Assembly (NCBI GenBank): GCA_036365515.1
Contig: CM070873.1
Location: 68,507,529 to 68,571,528, forward strand
Direction: 5' to 3'
DNA from: Torymus aiolomorphi
Lineage: Eukaryota > Arthropoda > Insecta > Hymenoptera > Torymidae
DNA: 64,000 bases
Shown: positions 37,681 to 49,568 of the stretch, piece after piece
How the letters are laid out: each line of letters starts with the position of its first letter
How positions within the stretch are numbered: position 1 is the stretch's first letter
The notes under the pieces: model-generated
The model's input: only the letters and a program-made list of their open reading frames with translations
The model's database searches: none
Told to the model about the DNA's origin: nothing
Position numbers and translations under genes: made by a program

Positions 37681-38010
37681 CTGATAATGATTGAAAAATG
37701 AAATTTTATTCTAAAGTTCGTGTAAAATATGCAAATAAATGATAAGAAATAAGTTACGACGGGACACGTACATACTCTTGCGTGTAGCAATGAAATATAA
37801 TGAATATAGATATGGTGTATAAATGATACACATGTACCGACTGCAGTAAAAAGTAACTTTGCATATAGCGCACTTAGGTATATTCTAGGCAATTTACTAT
37901 AAATTTATCATTCTCTCGTGACGATAGTCATAACTGCATGATGGTAAATAAGGATCGCACTTTTTATTCAACTCGCAATTCTTTGAAAAAACATCGTCTA
38001 CAAAGTTTAT
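37681..38010. other. Mixed spacer, nothing seen
   Basis: AT-leaning with no supported feature. The 183-codon minus-strand frame over 37341-37892 has no recognisable domain and follows the C/A bias of its strand. Confidence 0.45.
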
Positions 38011-38640
38011 CTTCTATATACATTGCAAATCCGTCAAAAGAATAAAACAAATAACCACAACAACTTTTTCTTCGTTAATTACATTCAACGCAATATTAGA
38101 ATCGAAGCACATTCGACAAATACCTTTAAAAAAAGCCCCGCATCCGCTTATCAGCATACCCGTTCTCGAATAACAAGTGCTATTGGCACTGCGCACTGCT
38201 AGCTCTCACCCCCCTCCTGTGCAGCCGTCGCGAAATACGATCCCCTTTCGGCAGCCGCCCTATCCGAAAAAATTCGCAGGGATTCCGGCTCTCTTCCTCT
38301 CTCTCTCTCTCTGTCTCGCTCGCAGATAATCGATGACGACGGAACGCGCGCCAGGGCCGTGGGGTAGGTCATTGCATGGGCTCGTGCCGAAGTGGCGCTG
38401 CAGGTGACGCCGTGCGCGACCCTCCATTTTAGGGGGGACGAGCGTGACCTTGTTGAGCTGAACCGCGTTTAGGGCGATCCTTTAATCGTCATTAGTGGAC
38501 TGTGCATGTGTACGTACGGTGTCATCACCGGGGCTGATGATGGCGCGGTGACAGGGGTTTGGGATTTTATAATTGGGTTTGAATTTAATTTTGAATTTAA
38601 TTATGCGATTGGTAGTGTATTTTAACGGATTTGAAGTAGA
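38011..38640. other. CpG island 21
   Basis: Left flank 38020-38230 is C/A-rich, a CT run lies at 38293-38312, the core is at 38320-38480, and the right flank 38500-38640 is G/T-rich (GGGGCTGATGATGG). Same polarity. Confidence 0.52.
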
Positions 38641-38775
38641 ATGTGACTGATTTTTAAGTAAACTATGTTATAGTTTTTTATTTAAGTTTTATTTATAGTA
38701 AATATCTTTTAGATATATAGTTAAAAGTAAATTTAATAATGAAATTATAAATCACGGAATATTTACTCGGTTTTA

Positions 38776-39289
38776 CCCTGGTAGAAATTCATCTATATGA
38801 AATGGCCAAGAAGTTAGAAAATAGCTAGTAAAACTGGCTAATTAATAGCTATGATAAAACGATTTTTCGACTGTTATTTGCCTATTTCTTAGACTGACGT
38901 AACAATAAAATATTCTTATTTGGTTTACTTACTAATTGTATCTTTGATGAAAGAGCATTAAAGTGCATTAGATGGCTTACCAAAATATAAATAAATAACA
39001 TTAACTAATAAAGCATATCTTGTACTCATTCTATGAATAATTCAGCAAGACTTTCATTTCTCTATCTGATTTTGTCTCTCTCACTCCTTGTCGTAACAGT
39101 AAACCTTCTACTAGCCACTTCCAGACTAAAGAAACTGATCACCTTTAAATTAAATTAAATGGAAAAATAATAGGAGAAAAAGCGTTTCATCGGTTGCTAG
39201 AAACTGGATAAGAGAAATTCCTATTTTATAGCAAGTTTCATATAAATGGTCAGTTACTAGTTATAAAATGTTTTGGATTTCCACCAGGG
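38776..39289. mobile_element. CCCTG-family MITE (514 bp)
   Basis: Ends CCCTGGTAGAAAT and ATTTCCACCAGGG are imperfect inverted repeats with TA outside both ends (38774-38775, 39290-39291). Sub-terminal pieces (TAGCTAGTAAAACTGG and an inverted counterpart near 39250) may extend the repeat. AT-rich, non-coding. Confidence 0.72.
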
Positions 39290-39291
39290 TA

Positions 39292-39950
39292 GAAAAATAT
39301 TTTTATATATTGATCTATATAGAAATATAGCTCTAATTGAGCAAATTTTTTTGTTTTATTAAACGTAAACTGATATTGAATTAGATTATAAATACTAAAT
39401 TTTGTTACAGATGCTTTGGGCGAACAAGCGTTTCGATCAGTATTTTTGGTCAATCTGAAAACTTGCCGTTGCATGAATTTAAATTTTAAACAAAAACATT
39501 GAGGAACGAACGACTCACCTATAAAAGTGTCACGCGCGCATGCACCCGCCATCCTTCGAACTTCAAGAAGTCGGTGGATCTGTGTGCTGTCGTAATAAAG
39601 AGGAGAAGGAAGATAGATGCCGAGTAATAGGGGATACGGAAGCGCGAGAGGAGGAAACTTCCCAGGCGCAATTTGTCAAGAGAATTTATACACGCGTTTT
39701 TTTTCTTTTTGCTCTCTATGGGAACGTTCTTTAAAATAGAACTTGTCTTAAATTTGTGTGCAGTTGAATGAGAAACTTAAGCTTTAATTTTGAACAGTCA
39801 AAGATGCTTCAAAATGAAACTATTTATGACTTTCATTCAATTTTAAAATACTACTATTTATAAACTGATATTATACTTTCCCAAAATTATAACATATCTT
39901 AAAAAACTACATCAATAAATTGAAACCTTCCAAACGTTCAATTTGTTTTA
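39292..39950. other. Mixed spacer
   Basis: AT-rich with a short CpG patch at 39510-39690. A splice-like ATAG/GTGAGTC on the minus strand at about 39513-39522 has only a weak pyrimidine tract. No gene supported. Confidence 0.4.
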
Positions 39951-40620
39951 ATCTATTTTGCACACATCTTCCTAGTCGGCTGAACCTTTACCCAATATCG
40001 CAACATATCGCAAAAATACCGGGAATATCCGGTGTCGATTTTCCATCGCGAGATATTTCACGAGCCGAAGAATAACACCTGAGCTCCGCTCTCGCAATCA
40101 GAGTGCACGCATGCATACAATCGGTCGGCTTATCACGGCCGAGATTGAGCGCCTAGGGTTTCTCTCTCACAACCTTATCGATGCCGACGAAGCAGAGCGT
40201 CACCACGGCACTCGTTTAATTAGGCGCGCGAGCTCTCGGGCGATATATACTACGTCGAGCGAGGGTTAAGGACCTCGAGAACGCGTCATGCGCTGCAACC
40301 TGTGCGAGTCTCGAGTGGCTTTCCCTCAATGGCATGTAGGCATGTATACTTTTCTGCGATATCGCCGCGGGTATTGACGATTGCGATGTGAGAATCGATT
40401 GTTTGGATTATTGTTGTTGGTGTGCTAATTTTTGCTTGTACGAACAAAAGATTTTTAAGAAAAGATGGTGTAGGGATACCGGATTGGTTGGTGTATATAG
40501 GTAAATTAATTGAGGGATAAGTGGATCTGGCGCGGCCTATTGTGTAATACCGTCTAATCACGAAATCTCGGCTTAAGGTGATTGGGAAGCTCAAGTTGGC
40601 TTACAGGTGGCTAAGTAATA
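39951..40620. other. CpG island 22
   Basis: C/A-leaning left part (39960-40010), balanced CpG core 40010-40310, G/T-rich right part 40370-40530 (TTGTTGTTGGTGTGC). The core is less repetitive than most and could hold conserved regulatory sequence. Confidence 0.48.
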
Positions 40621-41440
40621 TGCATTAATGAAATAAGTATTCGATTTATAAAGTAGTTTCAATCAAGTGATCTGTTTTATTTAAAATATACCGCAGAAAC
40701 CTTTTAATAATACAATCTTAATGTAAACCCGTTGACAACTTTGTTAACCAAGTGCAAAAATACCATCACGTTTAGTAATACTGAAGTATAACGGTCGAAT
40801 TGATCAACTGTATATTTTTTTATTTATCTTTCTACAGAAATGACTAAATTTCGGTGGCTTCCCGGAAAAACCACGTGACATGTTTTTTCGAATAGGTTTT
40901 ATGCCTTATTTCTTATCTTCGAACAGTTCTCTATCATGTAATCATGACAGAAATTATTAAAGTGCACTCGTTGTCTTAAATAAACACAAGGAAAAACGCT
41001 ATAACTCTGCTTTTCTTTCATACAACATCGTGGAAAAACGATCAGACGTTTATTATTCTTATACCATAGCAAGGTAGCTGCATTAGAAAGAGTACACACA
41101 TTTACCCCTACAAGCTCCCGTGAGCGATAGTTCATATTTATCATGTATAGTTACCGGAAAAACAATATAATTGCCATTGAGACCGGAAAACCCACGTAAC
41201 TCCACTGAAATTTTTTTTATTCCCAAAATAACCATATAAGTGAAAGTCGTTTTCTAAGACATGAACTCTATTTTTGGTCTAGTTTCTATGGTACTAAATA
41301 TATTATGTAGATTAGTATTCAGAGATCCAGTGTTACATTTAATCTCATTTGTCTTGATGTAAAACACCGATGCGAAACTAAAAACTCGATTTACTCGAAA
41401 TCTTGAAAAGTAGAGATAAATGGTTATTCCTGGAAGCCAC
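40621..41440. other. Mixed AT-rich stretch
   Basis: CCGGAAAAACCACGTGAC at 40862 and a similar ACCGGAAAACCCACGTAACT at 41182 form a loose direct repeat, perhaps a decayed element. No frame supported. Confidence 0.35.
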
Positions 41441-42220
41441 AGATTTGTACTGTCATTGTTTAATGTCCACCTCTACTCATAACACAATATTCCATCATTA
41501 TCCAAAAAGTATCATCAATTTCCCAAATTCTTAAACTACAAAGCCTACATCTTCGACACCAGCCTCACAACCTACATTCCACATTCTGATCTCCCACAAT
41601 GAACGCCTTAATGCTATCCTCTTAGATCGGATCTCCACTCCGTTTGACACTCTAATCCGCAATTTACCTACAAAACGATCGTTACCAGATCGAGGTATCC
41701 ACACACCCCAAGGCGCCATTATACACTATATATACCGTTGCAGCCTTGACTCGCACGGAGGCATTACCGCACCGCGCGAAACGCGAAACTGCGCGTCCCG
41801 AGCGGCGCTTACGTCATGTGCGGGAACGGCTCTCCTTATCGTCGAGCTGCACGCCGATACGACGCGCACTCGCTCGCTAAACCGAATACGGCGATGATCC
41901 CCGGGTATATAGTTGCTAGGCGAGAATTCGAAATGATATTGCCACGAGCGCGGGCTTCTTTTTTGGTGCGTGTACGTGAAAAGGGTGATAGAGAGGTTGG
42001 GTTAGGTCGTAAAGCAATGGTGGGAATAAAACGTTGATTCAGGAGGGTTATACTTTATCGGGCTTTATACAAATAGTTCGTATCTTCGGCAAATATTGTT
42101 CCGGTGGCGGCGATATACGCGTTGGTTCTAGGGGGCTTGGGAATCTTTAATTGTGCTGTGATGGATTGGGATTTTACGGTAATTTATGATGGATAGAGAT
42201 ATGTATATATAGTTTGATTG
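41441..42220. other. CpG island 23
   Basis: Left flank 41460-41610 is C/A-rich, the core is at 41740-41960, and the right flank 41960-42200 is G/T-rich (GGTTGGGTTAGGTCG). Same polarity. Confidence 0.52.
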
Positions 42221-43010
42221 TAGAATTAATATCTTGTAAACGTCGCTCATAATAGGCCCGCATGCTAGGTGCCAGCTGATCCAGTTAGCAGTTGACAAAT
42301 ATGCAAACGTTATTTAGAACTATTCCGCGTGACGACTGACAGACTCTATAATTACAATTCGATTGTTCGGTTACGAATCATCGTGCATTAATCCCTAAAT
42401 ATATTCAATCAAAGTAATATCACGTCGCATTGATCAAAATCGCAAAAAGCTTATCGTCTTTCTTTCAGATCTCTCTACTGCAGACAAAGCGCGATAGCTC
42501 TCCATTCGACAGCTCAATTCGCGATCCGTGGAAAAAAAAGGACACTGTCAAACGCGGGAATCACGTACCATGTCGAGAGTCAGGGGGGCGAGGAGCAACT
42601 GCATATAAAACGATTTCGCGCCGCCCGTAAATTCTTATCACGCGTAATGCACCGTCGCGGTCTCGTCTGTTCTCTTACATTCGTTGTAGATTGTACGTAT
42701 ATATGTTGAGCGATTAAGGACGCATGAGAAGTCGTTGGGATTCATCCCGTAATATGTTCGCGGTGTAAAAAGTTTTGCGACTGTGTAATAAAAGTAAAAC
42801 GTGCGTGTAAGATCGGACGCCACTTAAAGAATTGGTTGGGGTAATAATATTTCTTTTATTCCTAATAAAATGAATAAAACTATGACGTTTAAAATGTTTT
42901 TAAAGTATTTCTGATTGCATTACATACCCGAAATGGATGTTTTTTTAAACAAAGAGTTTCTTAAAATTGCGAATGGCATATTTTAACGATTTCCACTCGA
43001 CGATAAATTA
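42221..43010. other. Mixed spacer
   Basis: 42240-42640 is a fairly balanced CpG-containing block; 42640-42840 is G/T-leaning; the rest is AT-rich. No gene or repeat supported. Confidence 0.4.
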
Positions 43011-43540
43011 TTATATCAGAATGGAAATTCCTAAAATTATACCGCCATCCAGCCAGGTATTAAATCTATAGATTTTTCTGCTCGTAGATCCTCTCCCCCC
43101 GAATCCCCCATCTCTCCTCGTAAATCTACCTCTTTCCAGAGCCGCTTTGTCTATCCGCCCACGCGGGCGCGTCGCTACCGGGGCCCCCGCGACATCTGGC
43201 ATCGTCACTTTCTGACGATTAACGGCCGCAGCGTACAATGCCGCCGACGCGGAAGGGGGCAAGACGATGGAAAAGTTCCTCAGGCGGCGGCCGATGAGGG
43301 ACGAGAGATTGATGAGTGAGAGCGAGAGTGAGCAACGCGATGGGTGTGTGTATATGGGAGTAGGCGATTAAAGATTCAAATGCAGTTAAGCTTGGTGACG
43401 GGGTGTCGTTTCTTTCCGATTTCTATTTCTGTATGGTGGGGAGAGAGCGGTGAGGAATGGTTGCTGAGGTGTTAGATGGTTGGGTGTATTAATCCCCGGG
43501 GGTTTGGGAGTCTTAAGTGATGAAGGATAAATAATTTAGT
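43011..43540. other. CpG island 24
   Basis: Left flank 43060-43140 is C-rich (CTCTCCCCCCGAATCCCCCA), the core is at 43140-43270, and 43270-43530 is G/T-rich (GATGGGTGTGTGTATATGGG). Strong switch over a short core. Confidence 0.56.
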
Positions 43541-43899
43541 TTGTAATAAATCTATTTTTGAGGTTTTCGGTATAAACATTTTTCTTACATACGATTCATG
43601 AAAGAATTAATTTCATATTAAAAAAAAATATATATCGTGAAAAAAGTTTGGATATTGGTATAAATATTTTAAAATTTATGTAATTAAGCTACTATAATTC
43701 AATTTTATTACCACTTTAAGTGGCGTGAAAATTCACGATTTTAAATGTTATAAGAATTAATTGTGTAAAAATTGTTCAGTAGAATAAGTACATAACCTAG
43801 TCAGCCAATCCAAATAAATCCTAAACGTTACTAATTCCACAGTGACATTTATAATTGTATTTCCCTTTCTATTGATTAAGGAATCGCGTTATTTACTCG
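43541..43899. other. AT-rich spacer, nothing seen
   Basis: AT-rich, no supported feature. Confidence 0.55.
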
Positions 43900-45120
43900 A
43901 CTCTTTCCATGCCTATACACCAAGCGCGCGGTACAGCTCGTAATAAGCTCAAAAGTACACGTTTCCACAATGGGATGTAAAGTAGTTAATACTCCGTCAT
44001 TTGAAATCGCTTCACTCCCCGCCGGGCGGCCGCTCAATATACACGCGCAACATCAGAAAACCGTTCGCGATTCCTGACATTCCACTCTCCTCCCCGGCCG
44101 CTCGGTACAAAATCAAAAGACACATAGCCGAGGCGAACAAAGAAAAGCCAGCTCTCTTGCGAGCGGGTGCAATGCAGCGCGACAAACGTGTACCGCGTCG
44201 CTGGAAAAATATGAAAAGCGCCTACTGCCGTCGCCACAAAGAAGCTTGCGGAAAAAAAGACGAATCAAAAGCTCGCGCGCGCGCACGCACGCCGCAGAAC
44301 CCGAAGAAAAGCTCAGCGATAATTGTACAAGTTGCCGTCGTCGCCGGGTATATAAAATCGATGCGATTAAAAGTCCTGTGCGAGCAATGCGCGCGTCTGC
44401 AGTAGCAGCAGCACCGATGTAAACAAACTCTCCGCGAGTAGCGCGCCGTGCAGCGGCCGAGCTCTGACGCTTCGCCTCCCCGTGAGAGTTCGTCGACCCC
44501 GAGCCGCGTATACTCGCGCGCTCGTAGTAGTAGTGCAGCGAGAGAGAGAGAGAGAGAGAGAGAGAAAGAATGGAGGGTGAACGGAAACGGGGAAGAAGGG
44601 GTGTGTTATGCGCCCGCGCGCGCGCGTGCTCTCTCACACAGACGCAGACACACACGCACTCGAGCCCCGGCTGCCTGCGCCTAGGCTAAAGTGCAAGCGA
44701 GATGGAGAGAGGAAAACCCGAAATGGTAGGGAAAAGAGAAATAGGGGTAGGTCGGGGTAGCGCGCAGGATTGTTGTAGAGTGTACGTGTATTGTGTGTGC
44801 GTAGCGGCCCGAGGGCGATTAACCGTGTTATAACACTCGCTTTTTTCGAGAGAGAGTACAGAATAAAGCCGGGGGGAATTATTTTGCGCGCTGAAATTCT
44901 GACCTTAGCCGCGTGTGCTGACGCCGTCGCGGCGGTTTATGCGTGTAAATAATGTATATTTCGCGCGTACGGGAATGGGGTTTTCTTTTTTTTTGGTGGA
45001 GTATGGGGTAATAAAGAAAGGGGTTGCTTGTTCAAGGCGCCGAGTAGTAAGTGTTGGATGGTGGAACGAGTGGAAATAATATTTGTAAAGTTATGTTGGT
45101 TGATAAGAGTTGATCTCATA
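43900..45120. other. CpG island 25 (large)
   Basis: Left part 43900-44120 is C/A-rich, the core at 44150-44690 is CpG-dense (GCTCGCGCGCGCGCACGCAC) with a GA run at 44540-44565, and 44700-45110 is G/T-rich. Long frames on both strands are compositional. Confidence 0.55.
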
Positions 45121-45360
45121 ATATAGTATTGGAAACCGTATTTTAAAGACAAATCAGTCGTCTTTATTTTTGTCTCTTATTATCATTTCTGTTACAAAGA
45201 AATCGATGATATTAAATGTAGGATATTAAAAAGCTCTCAATATGTCAACCTCTCTTATGATACTTCCAATAAAAATGCAATTATACCAAGGCAATTATGC
45301 AAATGGCATTTTATACCATATGCATCGTACACTCACAAAGATTCCCTACAAGTGCACCTA

Positions 45361-46310
45361 TACAAAAAACCTTAAAACCTTCAATTGCCCCTTCTCTCTC
45401 TCCCTCTGATAATTAAGCCTCTCTCTCCCCACCTCCCGTATATCTCCCATCGCAATAATATTAAGCATCACCCACCGGCGACGGGGGCCTCTCGCTACAG
45501 GAAAGAAAGATTCAATTTGAGCACATAATGGCAGTGGATATATCGTCTCGCCCGTTTCCTCCCCCACCCCATCCTATATCGATCATCCTTTCCGAATCAA
45601 AGAAGCCTCCCCCCCCAAAAAAGGAGAACGTCAACGTCGCCGACGAGAAGCCTCGCGTCGACAAAAGACGTTACGATAGGACGCGCGCGCGAGCCAACTA
45701 TATACACATGATGGTGTGCGGGGGTGAAAGAGAGAGAGAATCGCATCGCGCATCGACCCGCGACTCAGCTGTGCATCCTCCCCTCTCGCGCGCCCGGACC
45801 TCGCGCAAGGCAGCAGCGGCGGTAGCAGGAGCAGCCCACCCAGCCACCACCACTATACCGTAAGCAACGCGCGCGCGCGCTGTGTGAACGTGACCCTCAA
45901 AACGCGAGTGCACGTACCGCCCCGACGACGCTCTCTCTCTATCATGCCGGGCGTAGGGGAGGCTGCTGCTGCCTGGTCAAACTCTGCGAGAGGGGGTGCG
46001 GGTGGGTCTATACGCATGAACGGCGCGACGCGTGTACATAGTCTCATGCGTGACGAGTGGGAGGTGGGGCTGGGTATGTGTGGACTGGGAGTGGGTGTAC
46101 GTCTCTGTTTGGAGGTGAAATTAGGGGGATGACACGTTTGTTTGAAGCGTCATGAGGGTGTCGTTGTGTGCGTATATGTATAGTGAGAATGATCTTTTGC
46201 TGCTCATTGCGCTCAAGAATTTGAGCAAATGTTTTGGGAAGTGAGCGATAGCCGCTTCGGCCGTTTAAGTTGAGATGTGCTGGTTTCAAGTTGGTTTTGT
46301 GGATGATAAA
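45361..46310. other. CpG island 26
   Basis: Left part 45361-45620 is C-rich with a C-run at 45611-45617. The core is at 45630-45960 (CGCGCGCGCGCTG near 45870). 45960-46300 is strongly G/T-rich (GGGAGTGGGTGTACG). Clear switch. Confidence 0.57.
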
Positions 46311-47183
46311 TTAATGTGCAAAAGGAGTTGAATATTTTGTGAAATTATTTTATTGGGCAGATAATTGTTTAAAGTAATTGTTGAAATATTGTAATCAGGT
46401 AAAGAACATTTTGGGATGAAGGATGGATTCACTTGTTGAAAAGGGATGTTGATGGTCTTTTGAAGATGCTGAGTCTTTATATAGCAGACCTATTGATTTT
46501 TCTAAATGTAGCTTTATTTAGTTTCTATAATTTTTTTCAAGTTAATATTACCTATACGCGAATTTGTCAAGATATGTAACAAACTTTTTTTTTTAAGAAT
46601 GTAAGCATTTTTTATTGCTTATAACGATTCATTACTATGCAGAAAGTGGTGAAACAACGTAAAAATTTTTATAGCTCTAGTTTATGATGCAGTTGCTTTT
46701 AGGAAATTTCTGAAACCTCAATCTGGTTTAAAAATACACGTATATACATCAAAATAGTCAGAAAAATTGATTTATCGAAGTATTTAACAGTAGGTTTATT
46801 ATACATACTTAGCGATTCAAAAACAAAATCCAACTGTGAATAAGAATAATCAGGATAAAAATACTTTTCGACGTCGTTTTTTTGTGTACAGATGACATCT
46901 ATATCCGTAAAGTGACACGTTACAAAAGCATATCCAAAAGCACACACGCGTCCGCGGATGAGAGAGACTGGAATTGATTTCCTTTCAATAGCTTAATCCG
47001 ATTTTTCACTGGTTTCTCTTTATCCTTGGCGTTGTGTATTTTCGGCGGTATCGGAAATGAAATGCTTCAGAAGAATCATTGGATGGATAGGTCTTTTATT
47101 CTGGTTTCAGTGGAGATCTTTTTCACGTGAGGTTGGAGTTCATATGTGGCTTTTCTATTACATGATCCATTGTTTTCAGTATG
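46311..47183. other. AT-rich spacer, nothing seen
   Basis: AT-rich with a small CpG patch near 46945-47050. No supported feature. Confidence 0.5.
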
Positions 47184-47187
47184 ATAC

Positions 47188-47374
47188 TGTTACGTATATG
47201 TGAGAAATAAATGAAGTGAAGTGAAAAAATATGCGACGAATAATCTCGCGCTCTACCACTGAGCTAACGTCGTGATGCTACGATGAGTGCATCGCGAGCT
47301 ACTTATGTTTATGCTGACTGTGTTGTTTCTCGTCTTTCACGTTATGTCCAACGTCGATGGAAATCTCCGTGACA
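47188..47374. mobile_element. Probable solo LTR (187 bp)
   Basis: Begins TGTTACG and ends CCGTGACA, with ATAC repeated directly outside both ends (47184-47187 and 47375-47378): TG...CA with a 4-bp target duplication, the signature of an LTR retroelement. No internal domain is present, so it would be a solo LTR left by recombination. Inside, on the minus strand at 47249-47267, lies TAGCTCAGTGGTAGAGCG, a near-perfect tRNA D-arm (box A) without a box B. Very short for an LTR; a tRNA-headed element with chance TG/CA ends is the alternative. Confidence 0.6.
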
Positions 47375-48292
47375 ATACTGCATTCAATTAAATCTGAGTT
47401 TTGTAAGAAAATTAAATTTTAATTCTACTTTTCTGTATCACTGAGAAAAACCGCTGCCAATTCATTGTTAATGCTAAAATTTAAAATTATCACACCAATT
47501 TATGACACAATTCTAATTACATTCATTTATTAAGATTAAAACGTATTCATTTTTAAATTATGTATAAAATATGAATAAAATAACAAGAGTGATTTAATTT
47601 TCAAATTATGTATAAACAATTAATAAAATAATGGATTATAATATTAAATTCAAAACCTATGTACATATCTACAAAATGTCAAAACAATTATACAAATTTG
47701 ACTCTATTCATCGTGCGACAAAGAAAATCACTTTTTAAAATACGAAGATTTTCGATGTTAAATATCTAAAAAAATAACCGAATGATCTTGACAAAATTTT
47801 GCATACATATTGCCTATATAACATTCAAAATTGTCTATAAATTTCAAGATGCTACATTAAGCTGTTCTCGAGAAATTACGATTCGAAAAAAAGGTTAACA
47901 AAATTTTAACCTCAAATATCTCTAAAATTTATGGACCAATCCTTTTGCCCAAAGAACTGTCTCGATTGGTATCCAAAATCTACCCCCAAAAAAAATTTCA
48001 AAACGATTAAGCTAATTTTACTCTAGTTATGCAACGACAAAGAAAATCACTTTTTTTTAAAATTATGTTTTTTCTCAAAAAATAATGAATATAAAAACAT
48101 AAAAATTTACCAAATTACAGTATTCAATCTTCTTTTTAACCAAAAACATATTCATGTCAATATCTTTTTTTAATTTCAAAATATATTAGTTTTAAATATT
48201 AAAAAAAAAAAACGATCAAATTAAAACGTTTAAAATTGAAAAATCACTATAAAAAAAATTGATTTTGACAAACATAGAATATTGACCCTATA

Positions 48293-49057
48293 CACTGAGA
48301 AAACTGTCGTAGGAAAATTTACTGAAAAGCTAATAAAAATTACTATTTTTTATAGCAACGATGGGATATCATGGAAATTTAGGTACTTTTGCTAACTAAT
48401 ATAGTAATTTTTGTAGCCAAGCTTAAACTTAAAAAAAATTGATTTTCATGATTTTATATCTATAGGATACCTAATATTTATACAATATTTAATATATTAT
48501 TAATTAAATTTAGCTATACAAGAAATAAATAAGGAAATAAAAATTTTTTTTTACGGTGGTTGTGTATTCGAACCCTGGACCCTCCGCACGCTAGGCAGAC
48601 GCGCTAACCTCTTACCCACGTGAGCTTCTTAAGTACAAAATTTTGGAACTGATACATTGGCTACCTTCGCTTACGAGAGAACTTTGATGATTATTTGATA
48701 GCAATAAATAACTATGATAATATAAAGAAATAACTCATAGCTCACCTGCACAACGTAAAAATAAAACAACTGAATCGATATTGTCGATGTTTTTGATAAC
48801 TTAAAAGGAAGATAATCTCAAATTGCGGGAGAAACATAACCTCAATCAGACACGTGCTCCCGGCGTGCACGCAATAAGTACTACATGTAGAGGGCACTTT
48901 TTGCTATGTGTAGTAGTAACAATTATTAAGATACCTTGTAAATATTCCTGAACTATAGCAAAATTTTTTATAATTTGCTTATATCCCCGCGTTGCTATCA
49001 AATATAGTAATTTTTGTTAGTTTTTCAGTAAATTTTCCTACGACAGTTTTCTCAGTG
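48293..49057 (-). mobile_element. CAC..GAGAAAA element with tRNA-like module (765 bp)
   Basis: Ends CACTGAGAAAACTGTCGTAG and their reverse complement are inverted repeats of more than 20 bp (extending over AAAATTTACTGAAAA). TA lies outside both ends (48291-48292, 49058-49059). The interior shares the tRNA-like module and flanking blocks with 28117-28975. No frame. Nested in an older repeat. Confidence 0.82.
48553..48624 (-). other. tRNA-like module, better-preserved copy
   Basis: Minus strand shows GGTTAGCGCGTC, an anticodon arm with a 5-bp stem (TCTGC/GCGGA) and 7-nt loop CTAGCGT, and box B-like GGTTCGAATAC. A proper acceptor stem is lacking, so it is a tRNA-derived SINE-type head rather than a tRNA gene. 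Boxes A and B might still recruit RNA polymerase III. Confidence 0.65.
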
Positions 49058-49174
49058 TAGCTGTGTAAGGAAAATCTAAAAAAATGATCTCTGTCTAGTT
49101 AAAGTCGGTTGAGTAGATAATGAGATATCAGCGTATACTGACACACACGAACTGACAAAATTGTATTTTTTTGC

Positions 49175-49301
49175 ATAGTATGCGTAAAGTACGTCGATTC
49201 GCATCGTTTTTAGTGCGTAAAGTTGAATTTCATACATAGTTTGCGTAAAATTCAACTTTACGCACTCAAACGATGCGACGACGTGCTTTACTCATACTAT
49301 A
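49175..49301. repeat. Hairpin element (about 127 bp)
   Basis: Arms 49175-49229 and 49244-49301 are near-perfect reverse complements (ATAGTATGCGTAAAG, CGCATCGTTT, AGTGCGTAAAGTTGAATTT) around a loop of about 15 bp. AGTTCAACTTTACGC occurs again at about 49408, outside the hairpin, so the piece belongs to a larger repeat. Non-coding. Confidence 0.65.
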
Positions 49302-49519
49302 AAAAAAATATTGTTCGCCACGCGGGCGAAATCTTTACGACCTCGTGATCAGCCAACAGTCGGGCCGGCTGCGCCGACCCTCGTGCGTATTAATCACTCG
49401 GTGCGTGAAGTTCAACTTTACGCCCTAATGACGAAAACTACTATTTTAGGGAATTGTGTAAAACTCCATAAAAAATTTTTTTTATATTATTCAATTTTTT
49501 ATTGAATATAACCAACCGC

Positions 49520-49567
49520 GAAGGTTTTATTTCGGCTTCACATTTCCATCATCACTTTTTTAAGAAA
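49520..49567 (+). repeat. Dispersed repeat piece, second copy
   Basis: AAGGTTTTATTTCGGCTTCA plus about 25 further bases match 25803-25850. Here it runs directly into a CA-rich array, unlike the first copy. Confidence 0.6.
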
Positions 49568-49568
49568 G

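Larger units (their letters stand above)
47439..49170. repeat. Old repeat region interrupted by a younger element
   Basis: Starts at CACTGAGAAAAACCGCTGCC, the terminus type of the CAC..GAGAAAA family, and runs to 48292, then resumes at 49060 after an inserted 765-bp element. Its 22-bp start recurs at 16209. The right end is not identified, so the extent is approximate. AT-rich, non-coding. Confidence 0.4.

Noticed and set aside
39513..39535. Minus-strand TTTTATAG/GTGAGTC, a third ratchet-like motif
   Set aside because: The upstream tract (GACACTTTTATAG) is short and GC-rich DNA precedes it; too weak to list with the two strong sites.
48553..48624. A tRNA-Ala(AGC) gene
   Set aside because: The anticodon arm and box B are good but no acceptor stem or normal D-arm; repeated in another element.
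48735..48760. Minus-strand TGCAG/GTGAGC inside the 48293 element
   Set aside because: Poor pyrimidine tract and located in a transposon; likely chance.
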